A stretch of DNA of 64,000 bases. Origin: Alphaproteobacteria bacterium (GTDB taxonomy: Bacteria; Pseudomonadota; Alphaproteobacteria; UBA8366). The position numbers and the translations under genes are program-made. The DNA lies in assembly GCA_021774335.1 (NCBI GenBank), contig JAJFJD010000059.1, forward strand, positions 186,001 through 250,000, given 5' to 3'. Positions 1 to 7,640 of this stretch are shown in pieces; position 1 is the first letter of the stretch; each line of letters opens with the position of its first letter. A model generated the notes under the pieces. The model made no database searches. It was given only the letters and a program-made list of their open reading frames with translations, and was not told the DNA's origin.

Positions 1-554
1 TCGTTGCGAGTCGCATTCACCTGATCGCTGACATATTTGACGGTGACTGAAGCGATGCCGTCTTCCAACGACGCTTCGAGGATATCGGTGGAATCGATGC
101 CGACCAGGGTCGTTTCCTTGGTCTGGCTTGCGCGTTCGCGCACCCGGATCGCCTCGGAGAAATTTTCGTAGACGTCCTTGCTCAACAGCGAGCGCAGCGT
201 TTTCATATCGCCGAGCGCGAAGGCGGTGATGATCATCTCGAACGCCGAGCGCGAACCGTCCATGAAACCTTGCCGGGTGAAGCTGGGATCCGCCAGTTTG
301 ATCTGCGTAATCGCCGCACCGAGCGGGGTATCCGGCTCTTCTTCGGCGGGTTCGTCGCGGGTCGGGATCGCAACGACATTATCGTTGCCGGCATCATCCG
401 CCGGCCCCTCGCTGCCGCCGACCCCGCCGAACGGTTCGCGCCCCTGCCGTTCCTGGCCGGTCCGCTTACCGAGTACGCTCCCAAGCCGATACACGAGGAA
501 CGCGGCGATCATCGCAAACAATATAACGTCGAAATATTCGAAACCGCCGCTCAT
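1..554 (-). CDS. Tim44-like domain protein (3' part missing)
   Basis: The gene runs off the left edge, so only about 184 N-terminal residues are visible. It opens with a single membrane segment (FDVILFAMIAAFLVYRLG, about residues 8-25). A polar Gly/Glu/Pro-rich linker follows, then a region (TRQGFMDGSRSAFEMI, ALGDMKTLRSLLS) typical of the bacterial Tim44/TimA family. These are membrane-anchored proteins related to the mitochondrial import-motor subunit. Its position next to fxsA and secB is common in alphaproteobacteria. The role is inferred from the family; no enzyme motif is visible. The ATG at 554 directly precedes the transmembrane segment. Confidence 0.8.
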   Translation of the reverse strand, partial: MSGGFEYFDVILFAMIAAFLVYRLGSVLGKRTGQERQGREPFGGVGGSEGPADDAGNDNVVAIPTRDEPAEEEPDTPLGAAITQIKLADPSFTRQGFMDGSRSAFEMIITAFALGDMKTLRSLLSKDVYENFSEAIRVRERASQTKETTLVGIDSTDILEASLEDGIASVTVKYVSDQVNATRN

Positions 555-763
555 TCGATGCTCTCAGTCTCCGCAGGGTCGGCCGGACAGCCCATTATAC
601 CGCGCCGCCCGGTCCATTTTTCCATCAGCCGTCCGTTGAATAGGCTCAACCCCGACCTTAGGTTATGGAGGCGGATCGATGCAAGAACCCGGCAATGCCT
701 CGGTGTCGCATGTTCAACCGCCCAATTCATGTTAGATAGGCAGTTCCCCGGGAAAGGGCAAGC
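555..763. other. Intergenic region between divergent Tim44-like gene and fxsA
   Basis: This gap of about 209 bases must hold promoters for both divergent genes. Reading frames crossing it on either strand show no recognisable protein. I see no clear hairpin terminator or operator. Confidence 0.5.
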
Positions 764-1339
764 ATGCCGATACTTATTCTTCTGGCCTTTATTCTGGTCC
801 CGATCGCCGAAATCGCCGTCTTTATCAAGGCAGGCGAGATGATTGGGCTCGGCTGGACGTTGGCGGTCATCATTCTGACCGCCATGATCGGCACCGCGTT
901 GCTCCGCCAGCAAGGCCTGAAAGTGCTGTCGCAAACCCAGGAAAAGCTCAACCGCGGCGAAATGCCGGTCGGTGAATTGTTCACCGGATTATGCCTCCTG
1001 GTGGCCGGCGCCCTGTTGCTGACGCCGGGATTCATCACCGACGCCATCGGCTTCGCCCTCTTCCTGCCGCCCCTGCGGACCGTGCTCGGATATTTCGTGC
1101 TGCGCCGACTGTCGCGCGGGCAGGGCGCCCGGGTCTGGGTCAATGGTGAGGAAGTCGGGCCCGGGTCCGGCCGCGGACCAGGAGCGGGACCGGCAGCCGG
1201 ACCGGGAAATGACCGTGGACCCGGTGCAGGGCCGATCATCGACGGCGACTACACCGACGTCACCGAATCTCCAAGCAAGGATGAATCCGGCACCGGGCCG
1301 GGTAAGTCCGGGTCCAGCCCGTGGCGGCGGATCGAATAG
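764..1339 (+). CDS. fxsA: FxsA family membrane protein
   Basis: FxsA-family (cytoplasmic-membrane) protein of 191 residues. The N-terminus (PILILLAFILVPIAEIAVFI) is the family's hallmark first membrane segment. More hydrophobic segments lie near residues 27-45 and 75-113, including the conserved LLTPGFITDAIG motif. In E. coli FxsA overproduction relieves phage T7 exclusion by F plasmid; its normal role is unknown. The C-terminal 70 residues are a Gly/Pro-rich low-complexity tail (GPGSGRGPGAGP and similar), longer than in the enterobacterial protein. The gene is followed by a histidine phosphatase and secB on the same strand. Confidence 0.9.
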   Translation: MPILILLAFILVPIAEIAVFIKAGEMIGLGWTLAVIILTAMIGTALLRQQGLKVLSQTQEKLNRGEMPVGELFTGLCLLVAGALLLTPGFITDAIGFALFLPPLRTVLGYFVLRRLSRGQGARVWVNGEEVGPGSGRGPGAGPAAGPGNDRGPGAGPIIDGDYTDVTESPSKDESGTGPGKSGSSPWRRIE

Positions 1340-1385
1340 GCCGGAACTTCCACAGACCATCACAGATCATGACGGAGCGGATCAT

Positions 1386-1961
1386 ATGATTTTGATGCGG
1401 CATGGGCAGTCGCATTTCAATGTGGCCTATGCGGAAACACGCAAGGACCCCGGATTGCGCGATCCGGGACTGACCGATCTCGGCCGGGAGCAGGTCGCGG
1501 CAGCGGCGGCGCATTTGGAACAGGAACAGCGGGAGGTTCGACGTATCATCGCCAGCCCGTATTCCCGCGCGCTCGAAACTGCGGACATCGTCGGCAAAGT
1601 TCTGGGCCTGCCCGTGGCCGTCGATCCTATGGTCGGCGAACGCGCGGTGTTCACCTGCGACATAGGGACGCCGCGCTCGCATCTCGAGCTGCGCTGGCCG
1701 GACATCGCGTTGACCCATGTGGACGAGGAATGGTGGCCCGCGCTCGAGGAAAGCGAACCCGACTTCCATGCCCGGTCGCTGGGCTACCGAACCCGCCTGA
1801 CCGATGGCGGCGATTGGCGCGGCACGCTGGTCGTCTGCCATTGGGGATTCATCCGCGCCCTGACGGGGCATGGGGTCCAGAACGCCGATCTCGTGGCATT
1901 CGACCCGACCGCGCCGCATCCGGGCGGCGGCACTGTTGTGCCGGTTGCCGATCCATGTTAG
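1386..1961 (+). CDS. Histidine phosphatase family protein
   Basis: A 191-residue protein of the phosphoglycerate-mutase-like superfamily. It begins almost directly with the catalytic RHG signature (MILMRHGQSHFN), where the His would be phosphorylated. The second catalytic His lies in VVCHWGFIRAL. An open frame extends upstream to 1143 inside fxsA, but the ATG at 1386 places RHG at the usual N-terminal distance and has a GGAG about 10 bases upstream. The substrate cannot be read from the sequence. It sits 46 bases after fxsA and 31 bases before secB, so co-transcription is plausible. Confidence 0.85.
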   Translation: MILMRHGQSHFNVAYAETRKDPGLRDPGLTDLGREQVAAAAAHLEQEQREVRRIIASPYSRALETADIVGKVLGLPVAVDPMVGERAVFTCDIGTPRSHLELRWPDIALTHVDEEWWPALEESEPDFHARSLGYRTRLTDGGDWRGTLVVCHWGFIRALTGHGVQNADLVAFDPTAPHPGGGTVVPVADPC

Positions 1962-1992
1962 CCACCGAAATCACGCCAAGAAGGAGCATGTA

Positions 1993-2520
1993 ATGCCCAG
2001 TGACACCACAGGCAGCGACGCAGACGGCGCCGATTTCAGCAATCCTCAAATCCGCGGCGAGGAAGAAGATTCAGGCCTCGCAGTACCGATTCATTTCGTG
2101 CTGCAATACATCAAGGACCTGTCTTACGAGAATCCCCGGGCGCCCGAGATTTATCAAGATTTCGACGAGCCGGACGTTAACATCAATGTGAACGTCCAGG
2201 CCGACGACCTGGCACCCCGCGCGTTCGAGGTTTCGCTGAAGCTGTCGGTCTCGGCGAAGAACGGCAACGAAACCGCGTTCCTCGCGGAACTGGATTATGC
2301 CGGCATCGCGAATGTCGACGACTCCGTTCCGGAAGAGAATGTCCGGCCGCTCGTGTTGATCGAAGGCCCGCGCATGCTCTTTCCGTTCGCGCGGTCTATC
2401 CTGGCGAACCTGACCCGCGACAGCGCGTTCCCGCTCCTGCTGCTGGGACCGATCGATTTCGTCAAGATGTACAGCGACAGTGTCCAGGCACAACAGGGCG
2501 GCGCACCGGTTCAGGAATAA
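1993..2520 (+). CDS. secB: Protein-export chaperone SecB
   Basis: SecB, the cytosolic tetrameric chaperone that keeps preproteins unfolded and hands them to SecA. The 175-residue length is normal for alphaproteobacteria. Family motifs include VQYIKDLSYENP-like text (LQYIKDLSYENP, residues 36-47), FEVSLKLSVSAK and the C-terminal LLGPIDFVKMY. The start is fixed by a strong AAGGAG at 1981-1986, six bases before the ATG; the longer frame from 1870 overlaps the phosphatase gene. It converges with dnaQ, leaving only 10 bases between stop codons. Confidence 0.97.
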   Translation: MPSDTTGSDADGADFSNPQIRGEEEDSGLAVPIHFVLQYIKDLSYENPRAPEIYQDFDEPDVNINVNVQADDLAPRAFEVSLKLSVSAKNGNETAFLAELDYAGIANVDDSVPEENVRPLVLIEGPRMLFPFARSILANLTRDSAFPLLLLGPIDFVKMYSDSVQAQQGGAPVQE

Positions 2521-2530
2521 CGCGCGACAG

Positions 2531-3202
2531 TCACTGCCGCCAGATTGGATCCTTCAGCGTATCCACCAGCGCCGCATGCGCTTCCAGTTCTTCGGGGCTG
2601 GCGGCGTGCGGACGGGCGGGGCGGAATGGCCGTTCGGCGGATTGCCGCGCTTGCGTGACGCCATCGGACGACGCGAGTTCGAGGCCCGGCTGCCGCCCGC
2701 CGATCAATTCGAGATAGACCTCCGCCAATAACTCCGCATCGAGCAGCGCGCCATGCTTGGTGCGGGCGCTGTTGTCGATTTCGAAGCGGCGGCACAGCGC
2801 GTCCAAACTGGCCTGTGCGCCGGGAAAGCGCGCCCGTGCCATCTGTACTGTGTCGATCGACCGGCTCATCGGAATCGGCGCCTGACCGAGCCGCTCCAAT
2901 TCCGCGTTGAGGAACCCCATGTCGAAACTGGCGTTGTGGATGATCAGCTTGGCGTCGCCGATGAAGCTGAGAAAATCGCCCGCAACGGCGGCGAAGACCG
3001 AATGTTTCTCCAGGAAGGCCTCGGACAGGCCATGCACCTGGAAGGCCTCGTCCGGCATGTCGCGCTCGGGATTGATATAGACGTGATAGGACTCGCCGGT
3101 GAGGATGTGATTCACCAGTTCGACGCAACCGATTTCAACGACGCGGTCGCCGCTTCTGGGTTTCAGGCCGGTGGTTTCCGTATCGAGAACGATTTCACGC
3201 AT
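2531..3202 (-). CDS. dnaQ: DNA polymerase III epsilon subunit (3'-5' proofreading exonuclease)
   Basis: Epsilon subunit of the replicative polymerase, a DEDDh 3'-5' exonuclease. Exo I is DTETTG at residues 7-12, Exo II is HNASFD, and Exo III shows the His (TKHGALLDAELLAEVY) followed by the metal-binding Asp. The protein has 223 residues. A Pro/Ala/Glu-rich C-terminus presumably contacts the polymerase alpha subunit, by analogy with E. coli. It is the last gene of the ppsR-maf-aroE-coaE-dnaQ run, 49 bases after coaE. Confidence 0.96.
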   Translation of the reverse strand: MREIVLDTETTGLKPRSGDRVVEIGCVELVNHILTGESYHVYINPERDMPDEAFQVHGLSEAFLEKHSVFAAVAGDFLSFIGDAKLIIHNASFDMGFLNAELERLGQAPIPMSRSIDTVQMARARFPGAQASLDALCRRFEIDNSARTKHGALLDAELLAEVYLELIGGRQPGLELASSDGVTQARQSAERPFRPARPHAASPEELEAHAALVDTLKDPIWRQ

Positions 3203-3251
3203 CGTGGCAGGTGGACTCCGGTCGGAAGTTAAATTCGATCGATGCCGACAG

Positions 3252-3866
3252 TCAGCAGGGTGGCCAGTGCCGGCCGCTCCGCTGCGACATGAGTCTGACG
3301 ATTGCCATCAGCCGCTGCAAGGTCAATCGATGGCCGAGACCGGATGGCACGATGAAGTCGGCGCGCCGGCGCTTATCCAGTTCGGGCATCTGGCGCGCGC
3401 GAATCTCTTCGAGCCGTTCCTTGGTCATACCCGGCCGGCGCAGCACACGGGCGGCTTGGATGAAGGCCGGCGCGGTGATCAGGATCGTCGCGTCGCATCC
3501 CCGGTCGCCACCGGTCTCGAACAACAGAGGCACGTCGAGCGCCACCACCTTCATCCGGCGTGACGCTTCGCGCCGCAGGAAGCGGCCTTTCTCCTCGCCC
3601 ACCATCGGATGCAGGATCGCTTCCAATCTTTTGAGGGCAGCAGGATCGCCGAACACCTTGGCGCCGAGCGCCGGGCGGTCGACCGCGCCATCCACCACCA
3701 CGCCCGGAAAAACTTCGCCCACGGCGACGACCGCGCGGCCGCCGGGGCCGATCAGGCGATGCACCGCGGCGTCGGAATCATGCACCGGCACGCCGAGCCG
3801 GCGCAGCATCGCCGCTGCCGTGCTTTTGCCCATGCCGATCGATCCGGTCAGTCCGAGTATGATCAC
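3252..3866 (-). CDS. coaE: Dephospho-CoA kinase
   Basis: CoaE phosphorylates dephospho-CoA, the last step of coenzyme A synthesis. The protein starts with the P-loop (LGLTGSIGMGKST) and has the HDSDAAVH and DVPLLFETG motifs of the family. The frame is open further upstream. I chose the GTG at 3866, giving 204 residues, because GGAGG lies six bases before it and the P-loop then falls at the very N-terminus as in homologues. It starts 17 bases after the aroE stop and is presumably in the same operon. Confidence 0.95.
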   Translation of the reverse strand: MIILGLTGSIGMGKSTAAAMLRRLGVPVHDSDAAVHRLIGPGGRAVVAVGEVFPGVVVDGAVDRPALGAKVFGDPAALKRLEAILHPMVGEEKGRFLRREASRRMKVVALDVPLLFETGGDRGCDATILITAPAFIQAARVLRRPGMTKERLEEIRARQMPELDKRRRADFIVPSGLGHRLTLQRLMAIVRLMSQRSGRHWPPC

Positions 3867-3883
3867 GCCGCAGCCTCCGAGGA

Positions 3884-4726
3884 TCAGCCTAAATCGGCCA
3901 GCACGAAATCGCGCAAGGCCGCATCGACCTCGGGCCGCATGCCGAACCATGCCTCGAACCCGGGCTGCGCTTGATACAGCAGCATGCCCAGCCCATCCAC
4001 GACCAGGTTGCCGCGCGCCTTGGCGGCCGCCAACAGCGGCGTTTCCAGTGGGGCATAGACGATGTCGTTGACCACCGCGCCGGCCGAAAGGTGTGTCAAG
4101 TCAAGGTCGAGCGGCGGCTGGCCCACCATGCCGAGCGTCGTCGAATTCACCAGCAGCGCCGCACCGGCGAGTGCATCGGTCCGATCTTCCCAGAGTGCGA
4201 CCGACGCCGCCGGACCGATATCGGCGGCAAGCGACTCTGCGCGGGCTTGCGTCCGGTTGAGGATGCGCAGTTCGGCCACGCCGGCATCGACCAACGCCAC
4301 CGCCACCCCGCGGGCGGCGCCACCCGCGCCGAGCAGGACGACCGGGCCATCCACCGGTTGCCAGCCGCTGCCTTGCGTCAGGTTTTCGACGAACCCGTAA
4401 GCGTCGGTGTTGCTGCCCTGTAGCCGCCCGTCATCACCGACCACGATCGTGTTGACCGCGCCGATGCGCCGGGCCTGTTCGGTCACCGCATCGCAGATAT
4501 CGACCGCCGCCTCTTTATGCGGAAGGGTGAGGTTCACGCCACGAAAGCCCAACGCCGGCAGCGCACGCAACGCCGTGTCCAGGTTCTCGGGTGCTGTGGC
4601 GAGCGGAACATAGGCACCGTCGATGCCATACCGGTCGAGCCAATGTCCGTGCAGCCGCGGCGAACGGGAATGACCGATCGGCCAGCCCATGACACCTGCG
4701 AGTTTTGCCGAGCCGCTGAGAATCAT
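3884..4726 (-). CDS. aroE: Shikimate dehydrogenase (NADP+)
   Basis: AroE reduces 3-dehydroshikimate to shikimate in aromatic amino acid synthesis. The 280-residue protein has the shikimate-binding N-terminus (GWPIGHSRSPRLH), the catalytic Lys in GVNLTLPHKEAA, the NADP-binding GAGGAARG loop and NRTQARA. The closing Gln-containing motif GLGMLLYQA is present. Its ATG overlaps the maf stop in ATGA, so translation is probably coupled. Confidence 0.97.
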   Translation of the reverse strand: MILSGSAKLAGVMGWPIGHSRSPRLHGHWLDRYGIDGAYVPLATAPENLDTALRALPALGFRGVNLTLPHKEAAVDICDAVTEQARRIGAVNTIVVGDDGRLQGSNTDAYGFVENLTQGSGWQPVDGPVVLLGAGGAARGVAVALVDAGVAELRILNRTQARAESLAADIGPAASVALWEDRTDALAGAALLVNSTTLGMVGQPPLDLDLTHLSAGAVVNDIVYAPLETPLLAAAKARGNLVVDGLGMLLYQAQPGFEAWFGMRPEVDAALRDFVLADLG

Positions 4727-5337
4727 TCGGCGACGATCCCATGACCGCGCAGATAGTCAAGCAACGGCAGCAGCGGAAGACCGAGGATGGTGAAGAAGTC
4801 GCCGTCGATCCGGCTGAACAATTGCGCCCCCAGCCCTTCGAGCTGATAGGCGCCGACCGACCGGCAAGCATCCTCGCCGACGCGGTCGAGATAGTCATCG
4901 ATGAACCCGTCACTGAAATCGCGCATGGTGAGCCGTGCCCGGTCCACATGCTGCCAGATGCTTACGCCGTCGCGGATCACGGCGGCGGCCGTGACCAATT
5001 CATGGGTCCTGCCGCGCAACGATTGAAGATGCCCGCGCGCATGGGCGACGTCCGGCGGCTTGTCGAACCACACGCCATCGCAGTCGAGCATCTGATCCGC
5101 CCCGATCACGAGGGCGCCGGGATAGCGGCGCGCCGTCTGTTGCGCCTTCAACTCGGCAAGTGTGATCGCAACCTGCGCAGCGTCGGCGCCGTCGGTCTTC
5201 AGCGATTGTTTCACCTTATCTTCGTCCACCGAGGATGGGTCCTGAACCGGATCGAGCCCAGCGTTCCGCAACACGGTCATCCGTGACTGACTGGCTGAGG
5301 CAAGCACAAGGGCCGGCGCGGCAGGCGGTTCATTCAT
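4723..5337 (-). CDS. maf: Maf-like nucleotide pyrophosphatase
   Basis: Maf/Ham1-fold protein of 204 residues. Family members hydrolyse non-canonical or pyrimidine nucleoside triphosphates to monophosphates and have been linked to septum inhibition. Visible motifs are LASASQSRMTVLRNAG at the N-terminus (family SxSxxR), VIGADQML with the catalytic Asp, DKP and GAYQLEGLG near the end. The ATG at 5337 is chosen because it overlaps the ppsR stop by 8 bases (ATGAATGA); the ATG seven codons earlier lies deeper inside ppsR. Confidence 0.93.
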   Translation of the reverse strand: MNEPPAAPALVLASASQSRMTVLRNAGLDPVQDPSSVDEDKVKQSLKTDGADAAQVAITLAELKAQQTARRYPGALVIGADQMLDCDGVWFDKPPDVAHARGHLQSLRGRTHELVTAAAVIRDGVSIWQHVDRARLTMRDFSDGFIDDYLDRVGEDACRSVGAYQLEGLGAQLFSRIDGDFFTILGLPLLPLLDYLRGHGIVAE

Positions 5338-6187
5338 CTTCGCCGCGATCCTTTTCATAGCGTTGCAGGATCGCGGCGGCGGTTTCCTCGATCGACCGGC
5401 GGGTCACGTCGATCACCGCCCAATCGTTCTTGGTGAACAGGCGGCGCGCGGCGGCGACCTCCTCACGCACGGTTTCCGGATGCACGTAGTCGGTATCATC
5501 TTCCTGCGCCAGCAATCGCAACCGGTTGCGTCGAAGCTGGATCAGCCGCTCCGGCGTTTTGGTCAGCCCGATGATGAAGGGTCCGGTCTCCTTATCGAGC
5601 GCGAAGAGTTCCGGCGGCGGATCGACCCCCGGCACCAGCGGCACGTTCGCGACCTTGTATCCCCGGTTCGCGACATACATCGACGTCGGCGTCTTCGACG
5701 TTCGCGATACGCCGACAAGAACGATATCGGCGTTGTGCAAATTCCACAGGCCCTGGCCATCGTCATGGTTCAACGCGAATGTCATCGCGTCGATTCGCTC
5801 GAAGTAATGCGCATCCAGCACATGCTGGCGACCGGCCTCGCCCTGGCTTTCCAGTCCGAGATAGGCGCCGAGCGTCGCAATGACCGGGTCCAGAATCGGG
5901 ATGCATGGCACACCAAGATTTCGGCAACCATCCTGCAATACCGTGCGCAGTGAATCATTGACGATGGTGAACATCACCACGCCGGGATGATCGGTCACAC
6001 TGGCCAGCACCTTTTCGACATGACCGGTCGTGCGCACGAGCGTCCAATGATGTTCATGCGGTTCGACGCCTTCGAACTGCGACAGGCAAGCGCGTGCGAC
6101 ACTGTGTATCGTTTCACCGGTCGCATCCGAGACCAGATGAAGATGAAACTGTTTGACCATACCCGGACCGTCGACCTGTTCGCTCAC
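5330..6187 (-). CDS. ppsR: Pyruvate phosphate dikinase regulatory protein (DUF299 kinase/pyrophosphorylase)
   Basis: A member of the DUF299 family, bifunctional kinases/pyrophosphorylases that control PEP synthase or pyruvate phosphate dikinase by reversible phosphorylation. The 285-residue protein has the P-loop-like GVSRTSKTPTS and the conserved N-terminal HLVSDATGETIHSVARA. The start is the GTG at 6187, preceded by AAGGCGG. A second start is possible at the ATG at 6160. The target enzyme is not in this window. Its position across a non-coding gap from hemE marks the alphaproteobacterial origin locus. Confidence 0.93.
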   Translation of the reverse strand: MSEQVDGPGMVKQFHLHLVSDATGETIHSVARACLSQFEGVEPHEHHWTLVRTTGHVEKVLASVTDHPGVVMFTIVNDSLRTVLQDGCRNLGVPCIPILDPVIATLGAYLGLESQGEAGRQHVLDAHYFERIDAMTFALNHDDGQGLWNLHNADIVLVGVSRTSKTPTSMYVANRGYKVANVPLVPGVDPPPELFALDKETGPFIIGLTKTPERLIQLRRNRLRLLAQEDDTDYVHPETVREEVAAARRLFTKNDWAVIDVTRRSIEETAAAILQRYEKDRGEDE

Positions 6188-6218
6188 ATCCGCCTTCGCT
6201 TAAACTCTGTTAATCGAA

Positions 6219-6227
6219 TCTGGATAA
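6219..6227 (-). other. DnaA-box-like 9-mer (one mismatch)
   Basis: TCTGGATAA on the plus strand is one base away from TGTGGATAA, the complement of the DnaA box TTATCCACA. It lies at the ppsR side of the putative origin. Confidence 0.4.
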
Positions 6228-6307
6228 CATCGGCTTTGTCATGAAACCGACATTCTATTCGCGAAGCCGGAATCTTCGCACACAAGGTTTCCGCTTCCGG
6301 ATAACTC

Positions 6308-6316
6308 TTATCCACC
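6308..6316 (+). other. DnaA-box-like 9-mer (one mismatch)
   Basis: TTATCCACC differs from the canonical TTATCCACA only at the last base. It lies in the middle of the hemE-ppsR gap. Confidence 0.5.
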
Positions 6317-6353
6317 GCCAACAAGAACACGAATTAGTGATTCCATGATCATG

Positions 6354-6362
6354 TTGTGCACA
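6354..6362 (+). other. DnaA-box-like 9-mer (one mismatch)
   Basis: TTGTGCACA matches TTATNCACA except for G at position 3. It lies 38 bases after the 6308 box. Confidence 0.4.
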
Positions 6363-6421
6363 TCATTCACTTTATTCCCGACTCGCCCATTTATATAGGC
6401 AGTGTCAGGCACTTGGACCGC

Positions 6422-6430
6422 TTATACACA
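6422..6430 (+). other. DnaA box TTATACACA (exact consensus)
   Basis: An exact match to TTATNCACA, and the strongest DnaA site in the gap. It is about 80 bases from the AT-rich stretch. Confidence 0.65.
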
Positions 6431-6510
6431 AGCGGCTAATCCATGCACAGCGTACTGGGGATAGGAATTGGTTTACGGTGATCCCCGTTACTCACCGCAC
6501 CACTACTACT

Positions 6511-6540
6511 ACATCATTACATTAAATAAATAATATGGTA
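6511..6540. other. AT-rich stretch, candidate DNA unwinding element
   Basis: Thirty bases nearly devoid of G and C (including ATTAAATAAATAATAT) just upstream of hemE and next to the DnaA boxes. It could serve as the duplex-unwinding element or could simply be part of the hemE promoter. Confidence 0.45.
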
Positions 6541-6590
6541 GTGAAGGGAAAATTTATGGTCTGCCAATTTCACCAAATCGATGTGACTCC

Positions 6591-7640
6591 GTGACGACTG
6601 ATCGCAATTCTTTCCTTCGAACGCTGGCCGGAGAAACCTGCACGCCGCCACCAATCTGGCTCATGCGTCAGGCAGGCCGCTATCTCGCCGAGTATAGAAA
6701 AATCCGCGCCGAGGTCGGGAGTTTTCTCGACCTTTGTTACTCACCGGAACACGCCACCGAAGTGACTCTGCAGCCGATCCGGCGTTTCGGGTTCGATGCA
6801 GCGATCCTGTTTTCCGACATCTTGGTCGTGCCGCATGGTTTGGGACAGGAGGTGCGGTTCGTCGAAGGAGAGGGGCCCAAGCTGTCGCCAATCCGGAATG
6901 CTGCCGAAATGTCGGGCTTGTCGCTGACGGGGATGCAGTCCACCTCGGGGCCGTTGGAGCCGGTCTACGAAGCGGTTGGCCGCATCCGTGAAGCCCTGCC
7001 GGCGGAGACGGCGTTGATCGGCTTCGCGGGCGCGCCCTGGACCGTGGCGGCCTATATGGTCGAGGGCGGTACAAGCCGCGATTTCCACGCGATCAAGTCT
7101 TGGGCGTTGACCGATCCGGATGGGTTTGGACAGCTGATCGATATGCTGGTCGCGGCGACGGTGGAGCATCTGTCGCGCCAGGTGAGCGCCGGTGCCGACG
7201 CGGTGCAGATCTTCGACAGTCATGCGGGTGTTTTGCCCGACGGTGCGTTCGAGAAATGGATTATTGAACCGACGGCGCGTATCGTCGCGGGGCTGCGCGG
7301 GACGCATCCGGACGTGCCGATTATCGGATTTCCGCGCGGTGCGGGCTTGCGCTATGCGGATTATGTGGCGAAGACCGGCATCACCGCTGTGGGGCTCGAC
7401 AGTGTGGTGCCCGTGACATGGGCGCGCGATGCGCTGCAATCAAAATTGCCGGTGCAAGGTAATCTCGACCCGGTCTATTTGCTGGCCGGCGGGACGAAGA
7501 TGTTGGATGCCGCCGATCGAATTCTCGACGCGCTGGGCGATGGGCCGATGATCTTCAACCTCGGCCATGGCGTGATCAAGGAAACACCGCCCGAGCATGT
7601 GACGGCGTTGGTCGAGCATGTCCGGGCCCGCACGGCATGA
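6591..7640 (+). CDS. hemE: Uroporphyrinogen decarboxylase
   Basis: HemE removes four carboxyl groups from uroporphyrinogen III to give coproporphyrinogen III in heme synthesis. The 349-residue protein carries the substrate-binding PPPIWLMRQAGRYLAEYR motif, FSDILVVPHGLGQ with the conserved Asp, GFAGAPWTVAAYM, and the C-terminal FNLGHGV. The start is the GTG at 6591; no in-frame ATG lies upstream in the AT-rich gap. It overlaps hemH by four bases (ATGA). Confidence 0.97.
   Translation: MTTDRNSFLRTLAGETCTPPPIWLMRQAGRYLAEYRKIRAEVGSFLDLCYSPEHATEVTLQPIRRFGFDAAILFSDILVVPHGLGQEVRFVEGEGPKLSPIRNAAEMSGLSLTGMQSTSGPLEPVYEAVGRIREALPAETALIGFAGAPWTVAAYMVEGGTSRDFHAIKSWALTDPDGFGQLIDMLVAATVEHLSRQVSAGADAVQIFDSHAGVLPDGAFEKWIIEPTARIVAGLRGTHPDVPIIGFPRGAGLRYADYVAKTGITAVGLDSVVPVTWARDALQSKLPVQGNLDPVYLLAGGTKMLDAADRILDALGDGPMIFNLGHGVIKETPPEHVTALVEHVRARTA

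Larger units (their letters stand above)
6188..6590. other. oriC: Putative chromosomal replication origin (oriC)
   Basis: A gene-free gap of 403 bases between divergent ppsR and hemE, the position of the origin in Caulobacter and Rickettsia. It contains one exact TTATNCACA DnaA box and several near matches (listed separately). A 30-base AT-rich stretch near the hemE end could be the unwinding element. There are also five GANTC sites (6216, 6270, 6339, 6380, 6585), the target of the cell-cycle methylase CcrM. Base composition is visibly more AT-rich than the flanking genes. Origin function is inferred from synteny plus motifs. Confidence 0.8.

Noticed and set aside
6200..6213. Possible CtrA site TTAAACTCTGTTAA in the origin gap
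   Set aside because: The spacer is six bases, not seven, and the surroundings are AT-rich, so it was not counted as a CtrA box.
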